A stretch of 64,000 nt of DNA from Oscillospiraceae bacterium. Lineage in GTDB: Bacteria; Bacillota; Clostridia; Oscillospirales; Ruminococcaceae. The stretch's first letter is position 1. Every line of letters begins with the position of its first letter. The notes beneath the pieces are model-generated. The model saw only the letters and a list, made by a program, of their open reading frames with translations. It made no database searches and was not told the DNA's origin. A program made the translations under genes and the position numbers. Positions 9,162 through 16,555 of this stretch are shown here, one piece after another. Where the stretch lies: positions 62,001 through 126,000 of the forward strand of contig SFJO01000001.1 in assembly GCA_004555865.1 (NCBI GenBank). The letters run 5' to 3'.

Positions 9162-10910
9162 TTATTTTTTCTTCAGCGCCAGCTTTTCGGGCAGCGCCGG
9201 GTCCGGCGTGATGTAGGCCGTCTCATACTTTTCGTACAGCACCATGCCCGGCTTCAGGTCGCCGGTCTTGCGGATGTTCCGCACCTCGGTGTAGTCCACC
9301 GCCACCTTTACGCCCTTGGCCTGGCTGGAATGCAGCACCGCCAGCTGAGCGGCCTCTTCCTTGGTGGCATCGGGGATGTCCCGCCCCTCGCTCATCACCA
9401 CGGTGTGGCTGCCGGGCGCATTTTTGGTGTGGAACCACAGGTCCTTGCCGCGGGCGGTGTGCAGAGTGAGCTTTTCGTTCTGTAGGTTGTTGCGGCCCAC
9501 CAGAATCAAAAAGCCGTCGGAGGATTCATAGCGGTAAAAATCCGCCGGCTTCTGCTTTTTGTCCCGCACCTTATAGTATTTCAGGTAGCCCTGGCTCTTC
9601 AGCTCCGCCCGGATCTCCCCCAGGGCCTGTTCGCCGGGGGCTGCCTCCACCTCATACAGCACGGTTTCCAGATAGGCAATCTCCTGCTCCCCCTCCGCCA
9701 GAAGCTTCACCAGCATCTTGGCCGCCGTCTGCTTCTTCTTATAATCCCGGAAGTACTTCTGGGCGTTGGCGCTGGGCGAAAGCCGCACATCCAGCGGAAT
9801 GGTCACGTCCTTGCCATCGTAGTAGTTGTTCACGGTCACGCTCCGCGCGCCCTTCTGGATGGCCCACAGATTTGCCTGAAGCAGCTCGCCGTAAATCCGC
9901 AGCCGGTCAGAGCTTTCGCTCTGGGCCAGCTCTTCTTTCCGGGCGGCCTGCTTGCGGATGGCCCGGTCCAGCATATTTTTGACCGACTTGTGCAGGTCCT
10001 TGCTCTTCTGGCGCAGCCGCTCGGCCCGGTCCTTGTCCGAATAGTAGCCCTCCAGCAGGTCGCTGTAAGTGGGATACTCCACCAGCTTGCAGGCGCTGCC
10101 ATACTGGGCGGGCCGCAGGAAGGTGAACTCCACGGGCTTGCCCTCGGCGGTGAACACCGCCACCGGCTTGCCGCCCGCCGCGTATTCTTCCCGGATGCCC
10201 TCAATGGCCCCTGCCAGGGCCGCCCGCTGGGCTTCCGTCAGCTGGTCTGCCTGAAGGCTCGTCTCGCCCAGCGCTCGGAAGGCCGCCTCCCGGCACACAA
10301 TGGGGCCAACGCCGCCGCAGCTGCGGATGAGGGCTTCGGCCACCGGCAGATCCTTCCGGCAAGCCGCCGTCACCAGGCCGATGGCGCTGCCCTCGAAGAA
10401 GTCCGGCTTGTTGGGTTTAGGCGGCAGCGTATAGGGCAGGCCGGGCAGCAGCTGGCGCACCTCACTGTCCTCAAAGTCCACACGCTTCAGCGCATCGATG
10501 ATCTTCTCGCCCTGGAACAGCACCAGGTTGGAGTAGCGGCCCATCAGTTCGGCGGCCAGCGTGTTTTTCACCAGATCGCCCATCTCGTTCACGCACTGGA
10601 AGTCGAAGAACACAATGCGGTCGCCCTTCTCCGCCCGCACATCCAGCAGGCGGCCGCCCGCCAGATGCTTGCGCAGCAGCATACAGAAGCTGGGCGGAAC
10701 GGCGGGGTTTTCAAAGCTCTCGCCCGTAAAGCAAACCCGAGCGGACCCGCTGCGGGCCGACAGCAGCAGCCGGAACGTCTGGGTGCGGCTGCGCAGGGTA
10801 ATGAGCACCTCATCCCGGGTAGGCTCAAAGATCTTATCAATTCTGGAATCGGTCAGGGCCTCTTTCAGTTCCTGAGCCGCCAGTGCCAGGGTTGCCGCGT
10901 CCAATGCCAT
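9162..10910 (-). CDS. rqcH: RqcH/NFACT ribosome quality-control protein (FbpA-like)
   Basis: Member of the NFACT family. Characterised relatives bind stalled 50S subunits and recruit tRNA-Ala to add C-terminal alanine tails; older annotations call the family fibronectin-binding. The 582-residue product has the NFACT-N region, a long charged coiled-coil middle (around YYSDKDRAERLRQKSKDL and RKEELAQSESSDRLR), and the C-terminal NFACT-R segment with DLWFHTKNAPGSHTVV. I chose the ATG at 10910 because GGAGGTGAACCCC precedes it; an earlier start at 10961 would add 17 residues without support. It appears to be a single-gene unit. Confidence 0.92.
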   Translation of the reverse strand: MALDAATLALAAQELKEALTDSRIDKIFEPTRDEVLITLRSRTQTFRLLLSARSGSARVCFTGESFENPAVPPSFCMLLRKHLAGGRLLDVRAEKGDRIVFFDFQCVNEMGDLVKNTLAAELMGRYSNLVLFQGEKIIDALKRVDFEDSEVRQLLPGLPYTLPPKPNKPDFFEGSAIGLVTAACRKDLPVAEALIRSCGGVGPIVCREAAFRALGETSLQADQLTEAQRAALAGAIEGIREEYAAGGKPVAVFTAEGKPVEFTFLRPAQYGSACKLVEYPTYSDLLEGYYSDKDRAERLRQKSKDLHKSVKNMLDRAIRKQAARKEELAQSESSDRLRIYGELLQANLWAIQKGARSVTVNNYYDGKDVTIPLDVRLSPSANAQKYFRDYKKKQTAAKMLVKLLAEGEQEIAYLETVLYEVEAAPGEQALGEIRAELKSQGYLKYYKVRDKKQKPADFYRYESSDGFLILVGRNNLQNEKLTLHTARGKDLWFHTKNAPGSHTVVMSEGRDIPDATKEEAAQLAVLHSSQAKGVKVAVDYTEVRNIRKTGDLKPGMVLYEKYETAYITPDPALPEKLALKKK

Positions 10911-11354
10911 GGGGTTCACCTCCGTTTGCTGTCCATCGTTGTGATGTGCCGTATACGGCACCGTGTGTGATGCTGCAATGCTTCATTCAGAGGCTTCCAT
11001 TTGCAAAAGCCTCAATTGGCTCGCTGCCTCCGCGCCTCGAAACCGGATTCATTGCCGATTGAGTTCCCGGCCGCGCCCGGTGCCTCCGGCGCGGCCGAAG
11101 GAAAGATTCAGCAGCGGGGATTTTCATGCTGTGTCTGCACTTGTTTCCGCTCTTCGCCCCTGTTCGGCGTCTCTTATATATAATACATATTATAATAGGG
11201 GCACAGAAAGCCACCAGTTCAGGTCGGAGCCGCCGTTCGCTGCGCGTCCGCCCCAGGCGTGGACAGAACGGGGCGCCTTTCCCCTTCCGACGCATTCAAC
11301 GCCCGGGAACGTGTTTCACAGTCTTCTCCGCCCGGGCGCACCGCTCACACCGCT
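10911..11354. other. Intergenic region, probable rqcH leader
   Basis: This 444-bp stretch has no credible gene. Around 11175-11205 it is very AT-rich and holds TATAAT-like hexamers on both strands, the probable rqcH start region, though no good -35 was found. Between there and rqcH are inverted repeats including GCCGTATACGGC near 10950. Next to the nif3 stop, CGCCCGGG/CCCGGGCG (11300-11338) may act as the nif3 terminator. Confidence 0.4.
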
Positions 11355-12104
11355 TCAGAGATACTCGAAGGGGTCCGTGTTGGCCTCGCTGCGCACGACC
11401 TTCACATCCGGGAAGGCCTCCTGCAGGCGGCAGGCGATCTCTGCCGCAATGGGCCACTCGGTACCGTAATGCCCAGCCGCCAGCAGGCTGAAGCCCGCCT
11501 CCTTGGCATCCAGCGCCTCGTGGTGGCTCACCTCGCCGGTGAGCAGGGCGTCCGCGCCCTCTGCCTTTGCCTGCCGCCACATATCCCCGGCTGCGCCGCC
11601 CACAACGGCCAGACGGCGGATGGGCTTGCCGCCGTCCGCCCATTTCACATGGACGCCCAGCGCCTCGGCCGTCGCTTCCGCCAGGCCGCGTGCAGTGGTG
11701 GTGGAGGGCAGCGTGCCCACGCGCCCAAGCCCCGCAAAGGGGTCCACCCCCACCAGCCCCATAGTGCGGGCCAGCAGGTCATTCACGCCGCCCTGGGCCG
11801 CGTCCAGATTGGTGTGCATGCAGATGGCCGAAATGCCCCGCTGGGCCAGCCGGAACGCCAGATCCTGGGGGCCCAGCTGTTTCAGCGGATGAAAAATCAC
11901 CGGGTGATGGCACACGATCAAGCCGCAGCCCTCCTCGGCTGCCTCCCGAATGACCGGGCCGGTCACCTCCAGCGCCGTGAGGATTCCCGCCACCGGCGCG
12001 CCGCAGTCCACCAGCAGGCCCGGATTGTCCCAGCTCTCGGCCAGGTCCTGAGGGGCCCACTGCTCCATAAAGGCCAACACCTGGCCCACAGATACAGGTT
12101 TCAT
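11355..12104 (-). CDS. Nif3-like dinuclear metal-centre protein (YqfO/DUF34 family)
   Basis: 249-residue member of the Nif3/YqfO family, toroidal hexamers with a two-metal site; some members act as GTP cyclohydrolase-like or metal-carrier proteins, and the role is unsettled. Likely ligands are visible in ICHHPVIFHPLK (about residue 65) and ICMHTNLDAAQGG (about residue 97), with the late HxxxE in VSHHEALDAKE. It is the short form, lacking the inserted PII-like domain. The start at 12104 follows AAAAGGAGC. It lies downstream of trmK, the same pair as yqfN-yqfO in Bacillus. Confidence 0.9.
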   Translation of the reverse strand: MKPVSVGQVLAFMEQWAPQDLAESWDNPGLLVDCGAPVAGILTALEVTGPVIREAAEEGCGLIVCHHPVIFHPLKQLGPQDLAFRLAQRGISAICMHTNLDAAQGGVNDLLARTMGLVGVDPFAGLGRVGTLPSTTTARGLAEATAEALGVHVKWADGGKPIRRLAVVGGAAGDMWRQAKAEGADALLTGEVSHHEALDAKEAGFSLLAAGHYGTEWPIAAEIACRLQEAFPDVKVVRSEANTDPFEYL

Positions 12105-12160
12105 GGTCAAGCTCCTTTTCAAGGCATCGGCGGCAGAACGTTCGGCCTTCTGCCGCCAGC

Positions 12161-12197
12161 AAAAAGCCGGGGCCGCGTTCAGGGCCGCCCCGGCCCA
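12161..12197 (-). terminator. Hairpin with U-run between trmK and nif3
   Basis: On the minus strand a GC-rich stem (GCCGGGGCGGC paired with GCGGCCCCGGC) is followed by TTTTTG, immediately after trmK. A second perfect stem, GGCGGCAGAA/TTCTGCCGCC, follows at 12129-12157 before nif3. They may terminate or attenuate read-through into nif3. Confidence 0.5.
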
Positions 12198-12201
12198 ATT
12201 T

Positions 12202-12888
12202 TCATACTTCAGAGGATTGTGCTGTGTCCTCCAGCATTCCTTCCAGCTGGGCCAGCAGCGCATCAATGGGCTGCCGTTCCTCCGGCGGGGCACCCAACCG
12301 GTACTTCTGCAGCTTGGGGAGCTGCTGACGCAGGTAGGCCCGCCAGCCTTCAAGCCCCTTCGTGAGGCCCAGCAGGCAGAACTGCCCCTCCGGTTCAAAG
12401 GGCTGGCCGCGGTATTCCGCCGCCATCACCGCATAAAAGCGCCGCCCCACCTGGGCCAGCCGCTCTTCGCGCAGGGCAAACCCATTCCGGCACAGCCAGC
12501 GCCGCAGAATCGAATGCTTTGTGGCCGGCACCAGCACCAGGCGAACGGCCGGGTCCCGCAGCCAGGGGGCTGCCGCAATGATGTCGCAGATGGTCTCCGC
12601 GCCCATTCCGGCAATCACCACATCCTGCACCTCGCCGGGGGCAAGCACGCTCAGCCCATCGCCCAGGCGCAGGCTGACCTTGTTCATCAGGCCGGCCTTC
12701 GTGAGGTTTTTCTCCGCCACCGAGAGCGGCCCGCTGCGCAGATCCGCCGCCACCACGAAAGGGCAGCGCCCGCTGCCCACCAGGGCCGCCGTCAGCAGGC
12801 CATGGTCACAGCCGATGTCGGCCGCGCGGTGACCGGGGCGCACCAGGGCCGCCGCCGCCGCCAGGCGGGCATCCAGCACAGGGCTCAA
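12202..12888 (-). CDS. trmK: tRNA (adenine-22-N1)-methyltransferase TrmK
   Basis: SAM-dependent enzyme that makes m1A22 in bacterial tRNAs. The 228-residue product has the Rossmann motif I in RAADIGCDHGLLTAALV (about residues 22-38) and motif IV-like VVIAGMGAETICDII, with the downstream LVLVPATKHSILRRWL typical of the YqfN family. The start overlaps the end of the DUF1858 gene by 4 nt, so the two are coupled. The order DUF1858-trmK-nif3 supports a single transcript from the promoter near 13.2 kb. Confidence 0.92.
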   Translation of the reverse strand: MSPVLDARLAAAAALVRPGHRAADIGCDHGLLTAALVGSGRCPFVVAADLRSGPLSVAEKNLTKAGLMNKVSLRLGDGLSVLAPGEVQDVVIAGMGAETICDIIAAAPWLRDPAVRLVLVPATKHSILRRWLCRNGFALREERLAQVGRRFYAVMAAEYRGQPFEPEGQFCLLGLTKGLEGWRAYLRQQLPKLQKYRLGAPPEERQPIDALLAQLEGMLEDTAQSSEV

Positions 12889-13082
12889 TTGCCGAAGTGG
12901 GCGTTCAGCTTCTCCACCAGATCGTCCACGTCGGTGCCGTGCACATCACAGGCCTGCTCCAGAGTTTCCCCGCGGGAAGCCGGGCAGCCCAGGCAGTGCA
13001 TGCCGATCTCCAGGAAGTAGGGCGCGGTATCCTGGTCCGCCTTCAGGATCTCGTCGATGATGGTATCTTTGGTCACAACCAT
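12885..13082 (-). CDS. DUF1858 domain protein
   Basis: 65-residue protein with the DUF1858 fold, also found as the N-terminal part of ScdA-type iron-centre repair proteins. The core is IIDEILKADQDTAPYFLEIGMHCLGCPAS, with a CLGC pair (Cys31 and Cys34 by my count) that could be redox-active or bind a metal. The function of stand-alone members is not established. It is first in the DUF1858-trmK-nif3 unit, with AGGAGG before its ATG. Confidence 0.85.
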   Translation of the reverse strand: MVVTKDTIIDEILKADQDTAPYFLEIGMHCLGCPASRGETLEQACDVHGTDVDDLVEKLNAHFGN

Positions 13083-13177
13083 GGTTGTTTCCTCCTATTG
13101 TTCAAAAATGGAATGATTGGGCCCTGTTTTCGCGGCCGCCGGGCGGCCCAGGCCGGGGCAGGCCTGTTTCCCACACA

Positions 13178-13238
13178 GCGGCAGCGGGTTTGCCCACTGC
13201 CGCTTTTTTATCATACTCAGAATGCCGCTTTTTTGCAA
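13178..13238 (-). promoter_or_regulatory. Predicted promoter and 5' hairpin of the DUF1858-trmK-nif3 unit
   Basis: On the minus strand TTGCAA (13233-13238) and TATGAT (13210-13215) are 17 nt apart. Transcription would begin near 13203, exactly at a perfect 10-bp stem, GCGGCAGTGG... paired around 13179-13204, so the mRNA would start with a hairpin. A 5' hairpin can protect mRNA from decay. Confidence 0.5.
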
Positions 13239-13252
13239 GAGCCTTTCCGATT

Positions 13253-15475
13253 TTATCTTGCTGCAAACAGCGCCATGGTCTGCAAAGCAGCCAACCCGCA
13301 CAGCGCCGCCTGTGCCAGCGCAAGGGGGCGCGTCAGGTCCCGGCCCAGGCACAGCCAGCGGTTTTCGCCCCACAGCAGCAGCGCCAACGGCAGCACCGGC
13401 AGGAAATACCGCCCCTGCAAGCCAAACAGAATGGTATAATTCACCGGCGTCCAGGTCAGGCAGGCCAGCACCAGCAGGCCGCACACCCCCAACAGCGCCA
13501 GCGCAGGCACCAGACGGGTGCCGCGCTCCAGCCTGGCCGGGGTACCCACCGGGCGGCAGGCGGCCAGCAGCGTGGTGAACAGCAGCCCGATGGTGATGGC
13601 CCAGCTCAGCTCGGCCCCATACACAATGGGCTCACCGGGGCAGGCCCCCATCATCTCCTGAAGTAGCTGGGGCAGTTTGGCGCACAGGGTGCCAACCAGC
13701 AGCTTGGCCAGGGCCGGCAGATGCCGCAGGGTGTACCCCACCGACCAGGTGTAGATGGAATCGCCGTTGGGCTGCATCCCCTCTGCCAGCTGCTCCGGGG
13801 TCAGGTCGCCGCCCAGGTGAAGCGCCTTCAGCGCCGCAAAGGCAGCCGCGGCCAGAAGCAGAACCGCCCCTGCGGCCAGCGCGCGGCGGGTGCGGGCCGG
13901 GCGGCTCTTCCACCAGTTCCAGGCCGGGCGGGCCGCCAAAAGCAACAGAATGGCCGCCGCCGCCAGCCCAAATACGGCGATTTCATTTACATCGCGCAGA
14001 ATGTAGCGTACATATTCCAGATTGTATATGATCCAACCAGCCAGTGCCGCCGCGGCCACCCCCAGTTTCAGGCCCGGCTCGGCCCAGCGGGGCAGCCCGG
14101 CAAAGCGCCGGGTGGGTACCAGCAGCACCAGCCCCACCAGAAGCACATACACGGCCTTGGCCGGGCCAAGGGCCGCCGCCAGCACCAGCAGCGGCACGGC
14201 TTCCGCCGGGCGCACCGGGCCGTCGGCCCACACCATGCCCAGGCAGTGAGCGGCGAAGGCAAAGGCCAGCCCCAGCACCAGCGCATCCGGCGAAAAGCTG
14301 GCAGCCTGCTGCAGACAGCCGGGCAGCAGCCCCACCGCCAACAGAATGCTCCGGCCCCGCCGGGTGCGGCCCAGGGCAAAGGCGGTCAGCGCCAGATACG
14401 CCGCCAGGTTGCACAGCCGCCCCGCAAGGATCAGGCCGGTAAAGCCAAGCCCCAGCAGCCGCGCCAGCAGCACCCCAAGCGTCTGGGGCAGATACAGCAG
14501 CTGCACCATGCTGCCCGGGCTGCGCACCTCCACGGCGTGAAGCAGGTCGCGGACGCAGCCGTGCTCGGTCAGGGTGGAGAACACCCGATGGTACACAAAG
14601 GCGTCCGCCGGACCGGTCTCAGCCGTTACATACGGCTCGTCGCAGTCCCGCACCCACAGGCCGCCCTCATCGTCGTAATCCGGCTGGCCCATCAGGCGGC
14701 TGGCGGCAGCATAGCTGCCCGCAAAGTGGACGTATTCATCCGGGCCGCCCAGCGGCGGCGTGGCCAGCGCAAATGCGATTCCAAGCGCGGCCCCGGCCAG
14801 GCAGAACGCCGCCCGCAGGCGGGGCGTCTTGCCCCACCACAGCAGCGCCGCCGCCCCCACAATGCCCAGGGTGCACAGCAGGCCAATCATCAAAAAGCCT
14901 TTGCTGGGCCAATGGCCGGTGTAATCCGTCATGTATTGAAGGGCGGCGGTGGCGTCCAGCGCCTGCCCATCCGCCTGGGCAAGGGCAAAGCCCTCCACCG
15001 CCCTCTGGCTGCAATGCAGGCCAACCCGGTCCTCCTCGGTGAGGGGCGCAACGCTCATGTGCAGCGTGTAGGCTCCGTCCTCCGGGGCGGTGTAGGGCTG
15101 ATCAAACACCAGCCCGTAAAATGTATTGTCCAGCAGTTCGGTCAGGCTGCAGGCGGCGGTGGCCACCGGCTGGCCCGCGCCGTCCAGCAGCTGCGCGGTA
15201 AGCTGCCCCTGCGCCACCCGCTCGTAGGTGGCAAACAGCAGGCGCACCCCGTACAGCGGCTCCCCTGCCTTCAGCTGCAAGGTCTGGTCCAGCCCGGCCT
15301 CCGGGTCCGCCGGGGCCAGCACCTGGCTGTATTCATCGTTTACAATGCGGTACTCCGCCCGGTCATCGGCGGCGGCGCGCACCTGCGTGTACCCCCAGCC
15401 CACCGCCAAAAGGCAGACCAGAAGCAGCGCCGCCAGGCCCGCGAGCTTCTTGATGTTCCCGTGCAGAACGGCCAT
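13253..15475 (-). CDS. DUF2142 multi-pass membrane protein
   Basis: 740-residue membrane protein of the DUF2142 family. An N-terminal signal-anchor (about residues 10-33) precedes an extracytoplasmic beta-rich domain of about 170 residues. Then come many hydrophobic segments. The family mark is the PDE-H motif in ATPPLGGPDEYVHFAG (about residue 245), just after a transmembrane helix, as in GT-C type glycosyltransferases, where such an acidic residue binds metal or substrate. Members are often encoded with cell-wall polysaccharide genes. Here it stands alone with its own promoter, so an envelope-sugar role is inferred only from the family. Confidence 0.85.
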   Translation of the reverse strand: MAVLHGNIKKLAGLAALLLVCLLAVGWGYTQVRAAADDRAEYRIVNDEYSQVLAPADPEAGLDQTLQLKAGEPLYGVRLLFATYERVAQGQLTAQLLDGAGQPVATAACSLTELLDNTFYGLVFDQPYTAPEDGAYTLHMSVAPLTEEDRVGLHCSQRAVEGFALAQADGQALDATAALQYMTDYTGHWPSKGFLMIGLLCTLGIVGAAALLWWGKTPRLRAAFCLAGAALGIAFALATPPLGGPDEYVHFAGSYAAASRLMGQPDYDDEGGLWVRDCDEPYVTAETGPADAFVYHRVFSTLTEHGCVRDLLHAVEVRSPGSMVQLLYLPQTLGVLLARLLGLGFTGLILAGRLCNLAAYLALTAFALGRTRRGRSILLAVGLLPGCLQQAASFSPDALVLGLAFAFAAHCLGMVWADGPVRPAEAVPLLVLAAALGPAKAVYVLLVGLVLLVPTRRFAGLPRWAEPGLKLGVAAAALAGWIIYNLEYVRYILRDVNEIAVFGLAAAAILLLLAARPAWNWWKSRPARTRRALAAGAVLLLAAAAFAALKALHLGGDLTPEQLAEGMQPNGDSIYTWSVGYTLRHLPALAKLLVGTLCAKLPQLLQEMMGACPGEPIVYGAELSWAITIGLLFTTLLAACRPVGTPARLERGTRLVPALALLGVCGLLVLACLTWTPVNYTILFGLQGRYFLPVLPLALLLWGENRWLCLGRDLTRPLALAQAALCGLAALQTMALFAAR

Positions 15476-15552
15476 CGCAAAGCCCCCTTTCGTTTTATTT
15501 TCGTTCGTTGTTCGGCGATTCGATTCCGCCGCTTTTTGTGTAGAATCGCTTT

Positions 15553-15581
15553 ATTATACAGCAAACAGGGGTGGAATACAA
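15553..15581 (-). promoter_or_regulatory. Predicted promoter of the DUF2142 gene
   Basis: On the minus strand TTGTAT (15576-15581) and TATAAT (15553-15558) are 17 nt apart, about 75 nt upstream of the start codon. Confidence 0.6.
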
Positions 15582-15632
15582 GCCAGCCTGCCCCGCTGCT
15601 CGTTCGGTGCCGGACGCCGCCGCAGGGCGCAC

Positions 15633-15675
15633 AAAAAGCCCCGGCGGGGCAGCACAACGGGCCGCCCGCCGGGGC
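15633..15675 (-). terminator. Terminator downstream of rubrerythrin
   Basis: An 11-bp GC stem, GCCCCGGCGGG (15638-15648) with its complement (15665-15675), is followed on the minus strand by TTTTT (15633-15637). Confidence 0.7.
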
Positions 15676-15737
15676 AACGATCAAAGCCGGATGTTCCGGG
15701 TGTGTGTTTACAGATCACGCGGATTCAGCAGGCGCGC

Positions 15738-16274
15738 TTAGTAATTCTGAGCGCGCAGCACAAAGTAGCCCTGGGGATGATCGCACACGGGGCACTTCTC
15801 GGGGGCATGGGTGCCCACATGGATGTGGCCGCAGTTGGTGCAGATCCACACCTGCTCGGTCTGGCGGGCAAACACGGTGCCGTTCTTGATGCTCTCGGCC
15901 AGCTTGCGGTAGCGCTCCTCATGCTCCTTCTCAATGGCACCCACGTGCTCAAACAGGTAGGCGATGTGGTCAAAGCCTTCCTCCCGGGCGGTGGCGGCAA
16001 ACTGCGCGTACATATCGGTCCACTCGTAGTTTTCACCGGCGGCGGCATCGGCCAGGTTGGTCAGGGTGTCGGGCATCCCATCGTGCAGGAGCTTAAACCA
16101 GATCTTGGCGTGCTCCTTTTCGTTGCCAGCCGTCTCGGTAAACAGGGCGGAAATCTGGTTGTAGCCCTCCTTCTTCGCCTTGGAGGCATAGTAGCCATAT
16201 TTGGTGTAGGCCTGGCTCTCGCCCGCAAACGCGGTGAGCAGATTGGCTTCGGTCTTGCTGCCTTTCAGTTCCAT
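15738..16274 (-). CDS. Rubrerythrin
   Basis: Diiron NADH-peroxidase-type protein that removes hydrogen peroxide in anaerobes. The 178-residue product has a four-helix ferritin-like domain with the ligand-rich segments ESQAYTKY (Glu19), NEKEHAKIW (Glu52, His55), [11 protein letters not shown] and [12 protein letters not shown]-terminal rubredoxin-like knuckle has Cys145-x2-Cys148 and Cys161-x2-Cys164. I chose the ATG at 16274 since AAAAGGAGAA lies upstream; a far upstream start would add 95 unrelated residues. It is monocistronic, with a promoter and a candidate Fur/PerR-like operator just upstream. Confidence 0.96.
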   Translation of the reverse strand: MELKGSKTEANLLTAFAGESQAYTKYGYYASKAKKEGYNQISALFTETAGNEKEHAKIWFKLLHDGMPDTLTNLADAAAGENYEWTDMYAQFAATAREEGFDHIAYLFEHVGAIEKEHEERYRKLAESIKNGTVFARQTEQVWICTNCGHIHVGTHAPEKCPVCDHPQGYFVLRAQNY

Positions 16275-16360
16275 GGTACAGTTCTCCTTTTCGATGTGGA
16301 TTGTTAAAGCGGTTTCGGGCCGTTTTTCAGGATGGGAAAACGGCCATTCAGTTAAACGGG

Positions 16361-16405
16361 AATAATTCTCATTTAGAATGATACCACGAATCTCCAAATT
16401 GTCAA
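16361..16405 (-). promoter_or_regulatory. Rubrerythrin promoter with candidate PerR/Fur-family operator
   Basis: On the minus strand TTGACA (16400-16405) and TATCAT (16378-16383) are 16 nt apart. Overlapping the -10 and the likely start site is an A/T-rich imperfect dyad at 16361-16383 containing ATTCT-N5-AGAAT, similar in style to Fur and PerR boxes. A peroxide or iron repressor is plausible for a rubrerythrin gene. Confidence 0.5.
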
Positions 16406-16555
16406 TCCGCCAACATGCCGAATCTTTCTTTTCGTTTTTGGTGAATTGTCCCCCAGCAAAACTCTCCCCCCGGCCCTGCAACGCAAAAAAGCACCGGAAC
16501 CGCGGCCCGCTTGGGGCACGCCGTTCCGGCGCCGTGCATTTGTTTTTGCAAACGG

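Noticed and set aside
11355..12398. Longer nif3 with about 98 extra N-terminal residues
   Set aside because: The extra part overlaps the end of trmK and a terminator-like hairpin; the ATG at 12104 has a good ribosome site and gives the family length.
13721..15889. Long plus-strand open frame antisense to the DUF2142 gene
   Set aside because: Composition is low-complexity (Gln, Arg, Pro, Gly) and no motif is recognisable; the minus-strand membrane protein explains the region.
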